In this document: piece after piece, positions 1 to 6,309 of the stretch | How positions within the stretch are numbered: the stretch's first letter is position 1 | How the letters are laid out: every line of letters starts with the position of its first letter | NCBI GenBank assembly: GCA_029051445.1 | Contig: JAIDKP010000296.1 | Coordinates: forward strand, 1 to 7,572 | Source: Muribaculaceae bacterium | GTDB lineage: Bacteria > Bacteroidota > Bacteroidia > Bacteroidales > Muribaculaceae | Length of the DNA stretch: 7,572 bases | Reading direction: 5' to 3' | Translations under genes and position numbers: made by a program | Notes under the pieces: generated by a model | Told to the model about the DNA's origin: nothing | Databases searched by the model: none | The model's input: only the letters and a program-made list of their open reading frames with translations

Positions 1-1
1 C

Positions 2-532
2 AAGCCTATCAAGTATGTGGGTATGGGTGAGAAGCTCGATGCTCTCGATGTCTTTCATCCCGACCGTATGGCCGACAGTATTCTCGGCAAGGGTGATATT
101 GTATAGCTCGTGGAGAAGGCTCAGCAGCAGTTCGACGAGAAGCAGGCTCGCGAGATGCAGCGCAAGATCGCCAAGAATCAGTTTAATTTCAATGATTTCA
201 TGGCGCAGATACAGCAGATCAAGAAGATGGGTAATCTGAAGGATCTCGCGGCCATGATCCCCGGCATGGGCAAGATGCTTAAGGATGTCGATATAGACGA
301 TGACGCTTTCAAGGGTATTGAGGCTATAATCAACTCAATGACAGCCAAGGAGCGTGAGAATCCGCAAATAATAAATGTGAGCCGCCGCCAGCGTATCGCC
401 AAGGGCTCGGGTACATCGCTTCCTGAGGTGAACCGTCTTCTCAAGCAGTTTGAAGAAACGCGCAAGATGATGAGGGTTGCCGCGACAATGAAGAATCCGA
501 TGCAGATGATGCGGAACATGCGTCGCCGATAA
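2..532 (+). CDS. ffh: Signal recognition particle protein Ffh, 3' part, with an in-frame amber codon
   Basis: Ffh is the GTPase of the signal recognition particle. It binds 4.5S RNA and signal peptides of nascent membrane proteins and delivers ribosomes to FtsY at the inner membrane. Only the end of the G domain and the methionine-rich M domain are present; the 5' part lies outside the window. Recognisable are the G-domain tail [21 protein letters not shown], the conserved GMGKML segment and the RNA-binding helix-turn-helix core [12 protein letters not shown]. The Met-rich C terminus ends MMRNMRRR with a TAA at 530-532. The frame is interrupted by TAG at 104-106, where the family has Ser in the segment GDIVSLVEKAQ; homology runs uninterrupted on both sides. 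Two other substitutions at usually conserved sites lie just upstream. Since ffh is normally essential, I infer sequence error at the contig edge rather than a real pseudogene. A GTG at 110 could start only an M-domain fragment. folD follows after 32 bp. Confidence 0.93.
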
Positions 533-564
533 ATGCAGTTAAACAAAATAGAATTCATATAATT

Positions 565-1449
565 ATGCCAACGATAATCGACGGAAAAAAGACCTCAGCC
601 GATATAAAGCAGGAAATTGCGCGTGAAGTCGCGGAAATAGTAGGAAAGGGTGGCAAAAGGCCTCATCTTGCCGCTATACTTGTAGGACATGACGGCGGTA
701 GCGAAACGTATGTCGCCGCCAAGATACGCGCATGTGAGGAATGTGGTTTCAAATCGTCGCTTATCAGGTATGAAGTCGATGTAACTGAAGAGACTCTTCT
801 TGGTGAGATCGCCAGACTTAACGCTGACGATGATGTCGACGGCTTTATCGTGCAGTTGCCTCTTCCCCGTCACATCAATGCCGACAATGTGATCAAGGCA
901 ATTGATCCGTCGAAAGATGTCGATGGTTTTCATCCGATCAATGTAGGGCATCTCATGATTGGTCTGCCCGGTCTTCGTCCTGCTACTCCTGCCGGAATCA
1001 TGGAGCTTCTGCGCCGTTATAATGTGCCCGTCAAGGGTGGCCGCGCGGTAGTGCTTGGCCGCAGCAACATTGTGGGCAAGCCTATGGCTATGATGCTTAT
1101 GCAGAAGGGTGACAATGCAGATGCCACAGTTACAGTGTGTCACAGCGGGACAAAGAATATCAAGGAGATATGCCGTGAGGCCGATCTGATTGTCGCAGCT
1201 CTCGGTGTTCCGGGATTCCTGACCGCCGACATGGTGAAGGATGGTGCGGCTGTGATTGATGTAGGTACCACTCGTGTGCCTGATCAGAGTCGTAAAAGCG
1301 GGTTCAGGCTCTGTGGCGATGTCGATTATGAGAATGTCGCGCCTAAGTGCGGATTTATCACTCCTGTACCCGGTGGTGTGGGCCCGATGACGATTGTATC
1401 GCTGATGCAGAACACGCTGAAGGCGGCTAAAAACCGCCAGCAGGCATAA
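565..1449 (+). CDS. folD: Bifunctional methylenetetrahydrofolate dehydrogenase/cyclohydrolase FolD
   Basis: FolD is a cytoplasmic enzyme that oxidises 5,10-methylene-THF to 5,10-methenyl-THF with NAD(P)+ and then hydrolyses it to 10-formyl-THF, supplying one-carbon units for purines and formyl-Met-tRNA. The 294-residue product has the usual family length. The N-terminal catalytic domain shows YVAAK at 49-53, with the Tyr and the catalytic Lys, then VQLPLP at 96-101 (Gln97) and [11 protein letters not shown] at 118-128 (Asp near 120). The Rossmann part shows [11 protein letters not shown] at 139-149, GRSNIVGKP at 165-173 (dinucleotide loop), VCHSGT at 191-196, DVGTTRV at 232-238 and the C-terminal signature [11 protein letters not shown] at 266-276. 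All expected active-site residues are present, so it should be functional. The ATG at 565 gives the canonical short N terminus and is preceded by an A/T-rich leader, as is common in Bacteroidota. It sits 32 bp after ffh and 8 bp before the next gene, so it is probably in the same transcript. Confidence 0.97.
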   Translation: MPTIIDGKKTSADIKQEIAREVAEIVGKGGKRPHLAAILVGHDGGSETYVAAKIRACEECGFKSSLIRYEVDVTEETLLGEIARLNADDDVDGFIVQLPLPRHINADNVIKAIDPSKDVDGFHPINVGHLMIGLPGLRPATPAGIMELLRRYNVPVKGGRAVVLGRSNIVGKPMAMMLMQKGDNADATVTVCHSGTKNIKEICREADLIVAALGVPGFLTADMVKDGAAVIDVGTTRVPDQSRKSGFRLCGDVDYENVAPKCGFITPVPGGVGPMTIVSLMQNTLKAAKNRQQA

Positions 1450-1457
1450 GCAGAAGT

Positions 1458-2036
1458 ATGCTCCAGTTTTTGATTTCTGACAAGGATCTGCGCCACACTC
1501 CTGTGGCGCAGACCGAAATAGCTCTTGCGGGGGGATGCCGGTGGATTCATATTCCTTCGGGGCTCTCACAGAATGAACTTGACTCAATAGAGAGTCTGTG
1601 CAGGCAGTCGGGGGCTTTTCTCACGGTGGATGATGATGTCGCTCTGACGGATAAGAGGCGTTTTCACGGTGTTCTTCTAAATGCCGGACATGAGAAGAGT
1701 GCTACGGAGGTGAGAGCCGGTCTTGGCGCACATGCTGTGGTAGGTGTTGAGGTTGATGACGCGGCCATGTTGCCTTCGCTCATGAAGAATGACATAGATT
1801 ATGCCGTTTTTGATGTTGACCGCAATGGCATGGAGCGTGCAGTAGAATTTGCCGGAGAGAGCGGAATGCGTCATGTACCTCTTGTCGCAAGGGGCTGCAG
1901 GCTGACCAGGGAGAATATAATGACGCTGATGAGTGCCGGATTCAATGGAATCCTTACAGCAAGCGACTCGCTTGAGTCAGCACTTCCTACCGAGTTTCTG
2001 AAGTCGTTGACAGATGAGCTCCACACCCGATTCTGA
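1458..2036 (+). CDS. ThiE/TenI-like TIM-barrel protein with degenerate catalytic motif
   Basis: The 192-residue product aligns by eye with the thiamine phosphate synthase/TenI superfamily along its length. An AGGCRWIHI strand at 24-32 takes the place of the family AGVxWVQLR strand. LCRQSGAFLTVDDDVALT at 47-64 matches the LCRxxGxxLIINDRVDLA block, GVLLN at 71-75 the GVHLG turn, and VVGVEVDD at 94-101 the IIGVSTHS strand. DYAVFDV follows at 114-120, and PLVARGCRLTRENIMTLMSAG at 141-161 resembles the PVVAIGGI-TPENV-AAG phosphate-binding end. The QxR-K motif that binds the pyrimidine pyrophosphate in active ThiE is replaced by IHIPSG, and the terminal GG is RG. It therefore probably does not make thiamine phosphate. 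It may have another ligand, a regulatory role, or a TenI-like or unknown activity. No thiamine gene is nearby. The ATG at 1458 lies 8 bp after folD, and its 3' end overlaps the next gene by 23 nt. Confidence 0.72.
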   Translation: MLQFLISDKDLRHTPVAQTEIALAGGCRWIHIPSGLSQNELDSIESLCRQSGAFLTVDDDVALTDKRRFHGVLLNAGHEKSATEVRAGLGAHAVVGVEVDDAAMLPSLMKNDIDYAVFDVDRNGMERAVEFAGESGMRHVPLVARGCRLTRENIMTLMSAGFNGILTASDSLESALPTEFLKSLTDELHTRF

Positions 2037-3075
2037 TAATCTGAGGGGAGGAGGCAGGTCTCTTCTGTTGAAGATCGCAGCTCCGGTTGTGATCGGTCTT
2101 GCGGTTGTCATATGGCTTTTCAGCCGTGAGTTTAATGTCGAAGCACTCAGCGAGATAAAAGTCACTTCGGTGACAGTCGCGGCAATAGTCGCCGCTCTGG
2201 CCGCGGTGTGGATGCGCGATTTCGGGATGGCATGGCGCTTCAGGTGTCTTACGGGGCGTGACCTGAAGTGGAGTGCCACGTGGCGCACGACATTTCTGTG
2301 TGAGTTCACATCGGCTATAACACCTTCGTCGGTAGGAGGGAGTGCTCTGAGCATGATATTTCTGAAGCGGGAGGGTATTAATATCGGCCGCGCTACAACG
2401 CTCACGATGACGATACTTTTTCTCGACGAGCTTTTTTTTGTTATATTCTGCCCTGTAATCGCTCTGGTTATATCGCATCATTCGCTTTTTGACATCGGTC
2501 CCGGAAAGCTTAACGGCGGCATGGAGGTGGCCTTCTGGATTGTGTATGGTGTGATCTCTGCCCTGACTATCGGCCTTTTTCTGGGTATTTTCATTATTCC
2601 AAAGGCTGTCAGGAAGTTGCTTGATAAGCTTTTTTCTTTTCGTCTGCTGATGAAATGGCATGACGATGCCGTCAATATCGGCGATAACATGATCGCTACA
2701 TCAAAGGCTATAAAGAAATATAAGCTTAAATGGTGGTTTGAGGCGTTCATGGCGACGTGTGTGAGCTGGACAGGAAGGTATCTGGTGGTCAACGCTCTTT
2801 TCTGGGGCTTTGTGCCGGGTGCGGATCAGGTTGTGGTGTTCGGACGGCAGTTTGTAGTATGGGCTCTGCTCATGTTCAGTCCTACCCCCGGTGGTAGCGG
2901 TGTCAGCGAGTGGCTTTTCAAGGAGTATTACGGAGATCTGATCGGTGCCGGAGGGGTTGTCATGATCGTTGCGGTGCTGTGGCGGATGCTTACCTACTAT
3001 ATCTATCTGTTTATAGGCTTTCTTCTGTTGCCAACTTTATTTAAGAAAAAACATGATTGTCTTCCCCAACGCTAA
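2014..3075 (+). CDS. LPG synthase transmembrane-domain / UPF0104 flippase-like membrane protein
   Basis: The 353-residue product is a polytopic inner-membrane protein of the family that includes the N-terminal flippase part of MprF, YbhN and AglD-like proteins (lysylphosphatidylglycerol synthase TM region). Hydrophobic segments are seen at about 20-37, 52-68, 130-152, 172-195, 243-265, 277-290 and 312-341. The two family hallmarks are present: the loop TPSSVGGSALSMIFLKREG at 103-121 and the C-terminal SPTPGGSGVSEWLF at 289-302, both thought to line the lipid-handling pore. There is no C-terminal aminoacyl-transferase domain, so it is not a full MprF. The substrate is unknown; a phospholipid, glycolipid or polyprenyl-linked lipid is plausible. 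The first 19 residues are polar, with a basic RGGGR before TM1, giving a cytoplasmic N terminus. The ATG at 2014 lies inside the end of the upstream gene and the TAA at 3073-3075 lies inside ispE, each overlap 23 nt in a +1 shifted frame, suggesting translational coupling. Confidence 0.85.
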   Translation: MSSTPDSDNLRGGGRSLLLKIAAPVVIGLAVVIWLFSREFNVEALSEIKVTSVTVAAIVAALAAVWMRDFGMAWRFRCLTGRDLKWSATWRTTFLCEFTSAITPSSVGGSALSMIFLKREGINIGRATTLTMTILFLDELFFVIFCPVIALVISHHSLFDIGPGKLNGGMEVAFWIVYGVISALTIGLFLGIFIIPKAVRKLLDKLFSFRLLMKWHDDAVNIGDNMIATSKAIKKYKLKWWFEAFMATCVSWTGRYLVVNALFWGFVPGADQVVVFGRQFVVWALLMFSPTPGGSGVSEWLFKEYYGDLIGAGGVVMIVAVLWRMLTYYIYLFIGFLLLPTLFKKKHDCLPQR

Positions 3076-3886
3076 GATCAACATCGGTCTTGACATATTG
3101 CGTCGCCGTGACGACGGGTATCATGACATATGCACGGTAATGTATCCGATCGGATGGCGTGACATACTTGAGGTCGTGCCATCGAAATCCGGAGAAATGA
3201 CACTTACGGTAACCGGAAATCATGTGGATTGTCCTGTAGAGAAGAATCTGGTGATGAAAGCAGCCCGTCTGCTTGCGAGTGTCGCCGATGTTCCTGCTTC
3301 AGACATTTATCTGCACAAGGTGATACCCGATGGTGCCGGAATGGGCGGGGGGAGTGCCGATGCGGCTTTCACTCTGATTGCACTAAATGAAATGTACTCT
3401 TTAGGCAAGAGTCGCGAGGAGCTTGCATCACTTGCCTCGCGTCTTGGTGCCGATTGTCCGTTTTTCATTTACAACAGGCCGCTTCTGGCCGAGGGAACCG
3501 GCGAGAAGTTCAGCGAGGTGAATATAGATCTTGGCGGATATGGTATTGTCGTGGTGAAGCCAGATTTCGCGATATCGACCGCTGAAGCATATGGCGGTGT
3601 CGTACCTGCCGTTCCGGAGTCGCATCTTGCCGATCGTCTTTCGGTCGCTCCGGAAAAGTGGAAGGATATTGTCGGGAATGATTTTGTCAGGCATCTTGAT
3701 AAGAAGTATCCTCTGATCGGTGAGATGACGGCGATGCTTTATGCCAAAGGTGCGATCTACGCTTCGATGACCGGAAGCGGATCGGCTGTTTATGGTATCT
3801 TTGAGGACAGTGACACTGCTGACATGGTGAGGTCGGAGATGGAGAAACTGCCAGAGTGCCGGAAAATTTATTCAGGCAACCTGTAG
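3053..3886 (+). CDS. ispE: 4-diphosphocytidyl-2-C-methyl-D-erythritol kinase IspE
   Basis: IspE phosphorylates the 2-hydroxyl of CDP-methylerythritol with ATP, the fourth step of the MEP pathway to isoprenoid precursors, in the cytoplasm. The 277-residue product is a GHMP kinase of normal length. The N-terminal substrate motif PNAKINIGL is at 5-13 (Lys8). The ATP-binding glycine-rich loop IPDGAGMGGGSADAA is at 91-105, with Met for the commoner Leu and SAD for SSD, both conservative. LGADCPFFI at 131-139 contains the expected catalytic Asp134. The C-terminal GHMP motif MTGSGSAVYGIF is at 239-250. The ATG at 3053 puts the conserved motif at the very N terminus, as is usual. The start overlaps the upstream membrane-protein gene by 23 nt. 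The gene ends in TAG at 3884-3886, which shows that amber is used as a normal stop in this genome. A hairpin terminator candidate follows. Confidence 0.97.
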   Translation: MIVFPNAKINIGLDILRRRDDGYHDICTVMYPIGWRDILEVVPSKSGEMTLTVTGNHVDCPVEKNLVMKAARLLASVADVPASDIYLHKVIPDGAGMGGGSADAAFTLIALNEMYSLGKSREELASLASRLGADCPFFIYNRPLLAEGTGEKFSEVNIDLGGYGIVVVKPDFAISTAEAYGGVVPAVPESHLADRLSVAPEKWKDIVGNDFVRHLDKKYPLIGEMTAMLYAKGAIYASMTGSGSAVYGIFEDSDTADMVRSEMEKLPECRKIYSGNL

Positions 3887-3925
3887 TGTCTGAACGTTGT
3901 ACCGTCGTTTTTTGTTTTATTAGTG

Positions 3926-3964
3926 AAAAAGATGCGCCGGATCCGGTGCATTGGCAATGTTTTT
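3926..3964 (+). terminator. Probable intrinsic terminator after ispE, possibly bidirectional
   Basis: A near-palindrome forms an 8-bp stem (3932-3939 with 3944-3951, one G-U pair) around a GATC loop; the stem is mostly G/C. It is preceded by five A (3926-3930) and followed, after eight bases, by five T (3960-3964). The A and T runs could extend the pairing across an internal loop. In the plus direction it would end the ffh-ispE transcript. Read on the minus strand, the stem is followed almost at once by a T run, which looks like a better terminator, although no minus-strand gene points into it. The gap from stem to T run in the plus direction lowers confidence. Confidence 0.55.
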
Positions 3965-3965
3965 G

Positions 3966-3999
3966 CTGATAGAAATAAAAAAAAGAATATATAAATAAT
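3966..3999 (+). promoter_or_regulatory. A/T-rich leader of grpE without Shine-Dalgarno site
   Basis: The bases before the grpE ATG are almost all A and T, including a run of eight A, and there is no GGAG-like ribosome site. A/T-rich, SD-poor leaders are typical of Bacteroidota genes and fix the start at 4000. A TGTTTTTG at 3958-3965 matches the -7 consensus TAnnTTTG except for G at the second base. It is the best promoter candidate for grpE-dnaJ but weak. I see no CIRCE inverted repeat. Confidence 0.35.
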
Positions 4000-4620
4000 A
4001 TGGGACATAATAAGAACAACCGATTCAACAACGATAAGCAGGGTGACAAGCCTAATGAAGGTTTCATAAACGAGGAAGTGCCGGAAAATGTAACTGTAGG
4101 TGATGTGGCCGAGCAGCCGGATGATTCAACTGCCTGCGAAGGCAATTGCGACGAGATCGAGTCTCTGAAAACTCTTCTGCAGCAGAAGGAAGAAGAGGTC
4201 GAGAAGGAAAAGAAGGAGTATCTGTTCCTGATGGCTGAGTTTGACAACTTCAGGAAGCGGACTATGAAAGAAAAGGTCGAGATACTCAAGAATGGTGCCG
4301 AAAACGCCATGAAAGGCATTCTGCCTATTGTCGATGATTTTGAGCGCGGACTTGATGCAATCAAGGACTCGTCGGACGCCGATACAGTGAAGGAGGGCAT
4401 GACTCTGATCTATAATAAGTTTGTCAAATATCTTGAACAGAACGGCGTGAAGGTAATGGAAACAGCCGATGCCGTTTTTGACCCGGAGACTCATGAGGCA
4501 GTGGCAATGATACCGGCCGAGAGCGATGACAAGCGGAATAAGATTATCGACACGGTCATGAAGGGCTATACAATGAACGGAAAGGTAATCCGCCATGCCA
4601 AGGTTGTGGTCGCTCAGTGA
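4000..4620 (+). CDS. grpE: Nucleotide exchange factor GrpE
   Basis: GrpE is the Hsp70 co-chaperone that speeds ADP release from DnaK, resetting the chaperone cycle; it acts as a cytoplasmic dimer. The 206-residue protein begins with a polar, low-complexity region (1-50, rich in Asn, Asp, Glu). A long charged coiled coil follows at about 51-100 (LKTLLQQKEEEVEKEKKEYL, then the family signature AEFDNFRKRT at 79-88), and next comes the dimer four-helix part with LPIVDDFERGLDA at 108-120. The C-terminal beta domain contains GVKVMETADAVFDPETHEAVAM at 149-170 and the GYTMNGKVIRHAKVVVA signature at 189-205. All family landmarks are present. It starts a two-gene unit with dnaJ, 34 bp downstream; dnaK is not in the window. 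The unit follows a probable terminator and so is likely transcribed on its own, perhaps under heat-shock control, though no operator is recognisable. Confidence 0.97.
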   Translation: MGHNKNNRFNNDKQGDKPNEGFINEEVPENVTVGDVAEQPDDSTACEGNCDEIESLKTLLQQKEEEVEKEKKEYLFLMAEFDNFRKRTMKEKVEILKNGAENAMKGILPIVDDFERGLDAIKDSSDADTVKEGMTLIYNKFVKYLEQNGVKVMETADAVFDPETHEAVAMIPAESDDKRNKIIDTVMKGYTMNGKVIRHAKVVVAQ

Positions 4621-4654
4621 TTTATGCTTTCAGATTTCAGACAGAGGTTAGATA

Positions 4655-5836
4655 ATGGCAAGCAAAAGAGATTTTTATGAGGTTCTTGGCGTTGGTAAGG
4701 ACGCAAGTGCCGACGAGATAAAAAAAGCATACCGCAAACTTGCTCTCAAGTACCATCCCGACCGTAATCCCGGTGATAAAGAGGCAGAGGAAAAGTTCAA
4801 GGAGGCGGCTGAGGCATATGATGTGCTCAGTAACGAAGAGAAACGCAAGCGTTATGATCAGTTCGGTCACTCGATGGGTCCACAGGGCTTCGGCGGCGGT
4901 GACGGCGGCGCGTATTACAGTACGGGCGGTTTCTCGATGGAGGATATTTTCGCTCAGTTCGGCGATATCTTCGGCGGCCATTTCGGCGGCCAGTGGGGTG
5001 GAGCGGCAGGCGGCCGCTCATCGCGTCGTCAACGCAAGGGGGGCGATATACGTATCAGGGTAAAGCTTACTCTTGAGGAGATCTCAAAGGGTGTCACAAA
5101 GACGCTGAAAATACCTACGCTGACTAAGTGCGAGTACTGTAACGGTACGGGTGCCAAGGACGGAACCGCTCTCAAGACGTGTCCGACCTGTCACGGTCAT
5201 GGCCGTGTGCTCACTACACAGCAGACCATGTTCGGTGCCATGCAGAGCGAGACTATATGTCCGGAGTGTGATGGCGAGGGACGCATCGTCACGGAGACCT
5301 GTCAGCATTGCCACGGCGAGGGTGTGACCCGCAAGGAGAATGTGGTTAGTTTCAATATTCCGGCCGGTGTGCAGGACGGACAGACTCTGTCGCTTCCCGG
5401 CAAGGGTAATGCGGCACGACATGCCGGAGTGCCCGGTGATTTGCTCGTAGTGATTGAAGAGCAGAAGCATCCTGAGCTTATACGTGACGGGAATGATCTG
5501 ATCTACAATCTGATGCTCGATATACCTACAGCGGCTCTCGGTGGCTCGGTGGAGGTTCCGACTATTTCCGGACGTGCAAGGCTTAAGATCGCTGCCGGAA
5601 CTCAGCCTGGCAAGGTGCTTCGTCTAAGAGGCAAGGGATTGCCGTCGACCGACGGATATGGTACCGGTGACGAGCTTGTGAATGTTATGGTTTATGTGCC
5701 TGAGACTCTGACCGAGAAGGAGAAGTCGGCGTTTGAGTCGCTGCAGAATGAGCCTAACGTAAAGCCTACTGAGGCTACCAAGACACGTCTTTTCAGTAAG
5801 CTACGTCATATTTTTGACAAGAAGGAGGAGATCTGA
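4655..5836 (+). CDS. dnaJ: Chaperone protein DnaJ (type I Hsp40)
   Basis: DnaJ binds unfolded polypeptides, delivers them to DnaK and stimulates its ATPase. The 393-residue product has the full type I architecture. The J domain spans 1-70, with the HPD motif at 35-37 and the ending YDQFG at 67-71. The Gly/Phe-rich linker is at about 74-120, rich in Gly, Phe and Ser. Four zinc-binding CxxCxGxG repeats follow: CEYCNGTG at 159-166, CPTCHGHG at 176-183, CPECDGEG at 202-209 and CQHCHGEG at 216-223. The C-terminal substrate-binding domains include the IPAGVQDGQ segment at 235-243 and [13 protein letters not shown] at 261-273. The tail [15 protein letters not shown] is charged. No key residue is missing. 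The ATG at 4655 is preceded at 4642-4647 by AGAGGT, a modest ribosome-site-like match. The gene ends 6 bp from the convergent mutarotase stop codon. Confidence 0.98.
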   Translation: MASKRDFYEVLGVGKDASADEIKKAYRKLALKYHPDRNPGDKEAEEKFKEAAEAYDVLSNEEKRKRYDQFGHSMGPQGFGGGDGGAYYSTGGFSMEDIFAQFGDIFGGHFGGQWGGAAGGRSSRRQRKGGDIRIRVKLTLEEISKGVTKTLKIPTLTKCEYCNGTGAKDGTALKTCPTCHGHGRVLTTQQTMFGAMQSETICPECDGEGRIVTETCQHCHGEGVTRKENVVSFNIPAGVQDGQTLSLPGKGNAARHAGVPGDLLVVIEEQKHPELIRDGNDLIYNLMLDIPTAALGGSVEVPTISGRARLKIAAGTQPGKVLRLRGKGLPSTDGYGTGDELVNVMVYVPETLTEKEKSAFESLQNEPNVKPTEATKTRLFSKLRHIFDKKEEI

Positions 5837-5879
5837 GTCTAATTATTCTTCCTCAGAACCGAGGGAGAAGATCTGAGTC
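5821..5879. repeat. Imperfect 19-bp direct repeat, 40-bp period, at the dnaJ/mutarotase junction
   Basis: Positions 5821-5839 and 5861-5879 are identical at 17 of 19 bases, and the last 11 bases, AGATCTGAGTC, are exactly the same. The first copy holds the dnaJ stop codon (TGA at 5834-5836). The second lies within the C-terminal codons of the convergent mutarotase gene. This could be a trace of a small tandem duplication, or chance. Confidence 0.6.
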
Positions 5880-6187
5880 ATTCTCTGCCATTTTCCTGCT
5901 GATGTCGATCCGGGAAGACATTTCTGAAATTGTCCGACGTATTCTTCCCATTCGGCCTGTCGCGGCAATGTCGCAAGACGCTCCATAGCCTGGCCGAAAT
6001 CGATATCGTCGGGCATTTGCAGGACCATCACAAGCTTGTTTCCAAGTATATAGATGTCCATGTCGGAAATTCCGACCTCGCGTATTCCGGCGATGATTTC
6101 CGGCCAAACGTTTGCATGGGCGTCTATGTATCTGTCGATGAGTCCCTGGTCTTCGATCAGGTCAAGTGTCTGAATAAACCGTTGCAT
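5843..6187 (-). CDS. L-rhamnose mutarotase family protein (RhaM/COG3254, DUF718)
   Basis: Members of this small ferredoxin-like-fold family interconvert the alpha and beta anomers of L-rhamnose; Bacteroidota paralogues are often annotated as L-fucose mutarotases. The 114-residue product has normal family length. The conserved block YIDAHANVWPEI at 20-31 carries Tyr20 and His24, matching the Tyr and His reported as catalytic in E. coli RhaM, plus the WPE signature. GISDMDIYILGNKLVMV at 39-55 includes Tyr46. EWEEYVGQF at 79-87 fits the C-terminal Trp block. Sugar specificity cannot be read from the sequence, so no gene symbol is given. It is a single minus-strand gene between plus-strand housekeeping operons, convergent with dnaJ and divergent from rsfS. 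No rhamnose or fucose kinase, isomerase or aldolase gene is nearby, so it presumably serves a pathway encoded elsewhere. The ATG at 6185-6187 gives the expected N terminus, and a perfect -7 element lies about 48 bp upstream. Confidence 0.86.
   Translation of the reverse strand: MQRFIQTLDLIEDQGLIDRYIDAHANVWPEIIAGIREVGISDMDIYILGNKLVMVLQMPDDIDFGQAMERLATLPRQAEWEEYVGQFQKCLPGSTSAGKWQRMTQIFSLGSEEE
5846..5869 (+). terminator. Weak hairpin candidate at the dnaJ 3' end
   Basis: Bases 5846-5854 (TTCTTCCTC) can pair with 5861-5869 (GAGGGAGAA) in a 9-bp stem with one U-G pair and a six-base loop. It lies 9 bp after the dnaJ stop codon, inside the antisense of the mutarotase 3' end. No T run follows on either strand. 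On the minus strand the U-G pair becomes an A-C mismatch, so the fold favours dnaJ mRNA. It may be a processing or stability hairpin rather than a classical terminator. Confidence 0.3.
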
Positions 6188-6234
6188 AGTGCTTAATGGT
6201 GCAGATTAAAAATAGAGATGTTGTAATCGTAGGG

Positions 6235-6242
6235 CAAATATA
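6235..6242 (-). promoter_or_regulatory. Promoter -7 element for the mutarotase gene (TATATTTG)
   Basis: On the minus strand this reads TATATTTG followed by C, a perfect match to the Bacteroidota primary sigma factor -7 consensus TAnnTTTG. Transcription would begin near 6228 and give a leader of about 40 nt before the ATG at 6187. I could not find a clear TTTG -33 box at the usual distance. Confidence 0.65.
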
Positions 6243-6255
6243 CCGAATAATTAAT

Positions 6256-6263
6256 TAACTTTG
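6256..6263 (+). promoter_or_regulatory. Promoter -7 element for rsfS-ftsH (TAACTTTG)
   Basis: TAACTTTG is a perfect match to the Bacteroidota -7 consensus TAnnTTTG. Transcription would start near 6270, about 40 nt before the rsfS ATG at 6310. There is no obvious -33 TTTG at standard spacing. It overlaps the 8-bp palindrome TTAATTAA (6251-6258) and sits only 13 bp from the oppositely directed -7 element of the mutarotase gene. Confidence 0.65.
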
Positions 6264-6309
6264 TAGGGTATGGCGTATAAGACAAGGCGCCAGCCAGAAA
6301 CAGAACCAG

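Noticed and set aside
104..106. Amber stop codon reassignment in this genome
   Set aside because: ispE ends with TAG at 3884-3886 exactly where the family ends, and no other gene contains an internal TAG. Genome-wide recoding is therefore not supported.
595..1587. Long open frame on the minus strand (330 codons)
   Set aside because: It lies antisense to folD and the following gene, with composition typical of a shadow frame and no recognisable domain.
1987..2661. Minus-strand open frame of 224 codons
   Set aside because: It is antisense to the clear membrane-protein gene, full of charged low-complexity text, with no motif.
3958..3965. TGTTTTTG as a firm promoter -7 element for grpE
   Set aside because: The second base departs from the consensus, it overlaps the terminator T run, and no -33 box is seen. 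It is mentioned only as a weak candidate in the grpE leader entry.
3687..4400. Minus-strand open frame of 237 codons spanning the ispE-grpE gap
   Set aside because: It is Ser/Phe-rich shadow sequence antisense to ispE and grpE, with no family match and no promoter seen.
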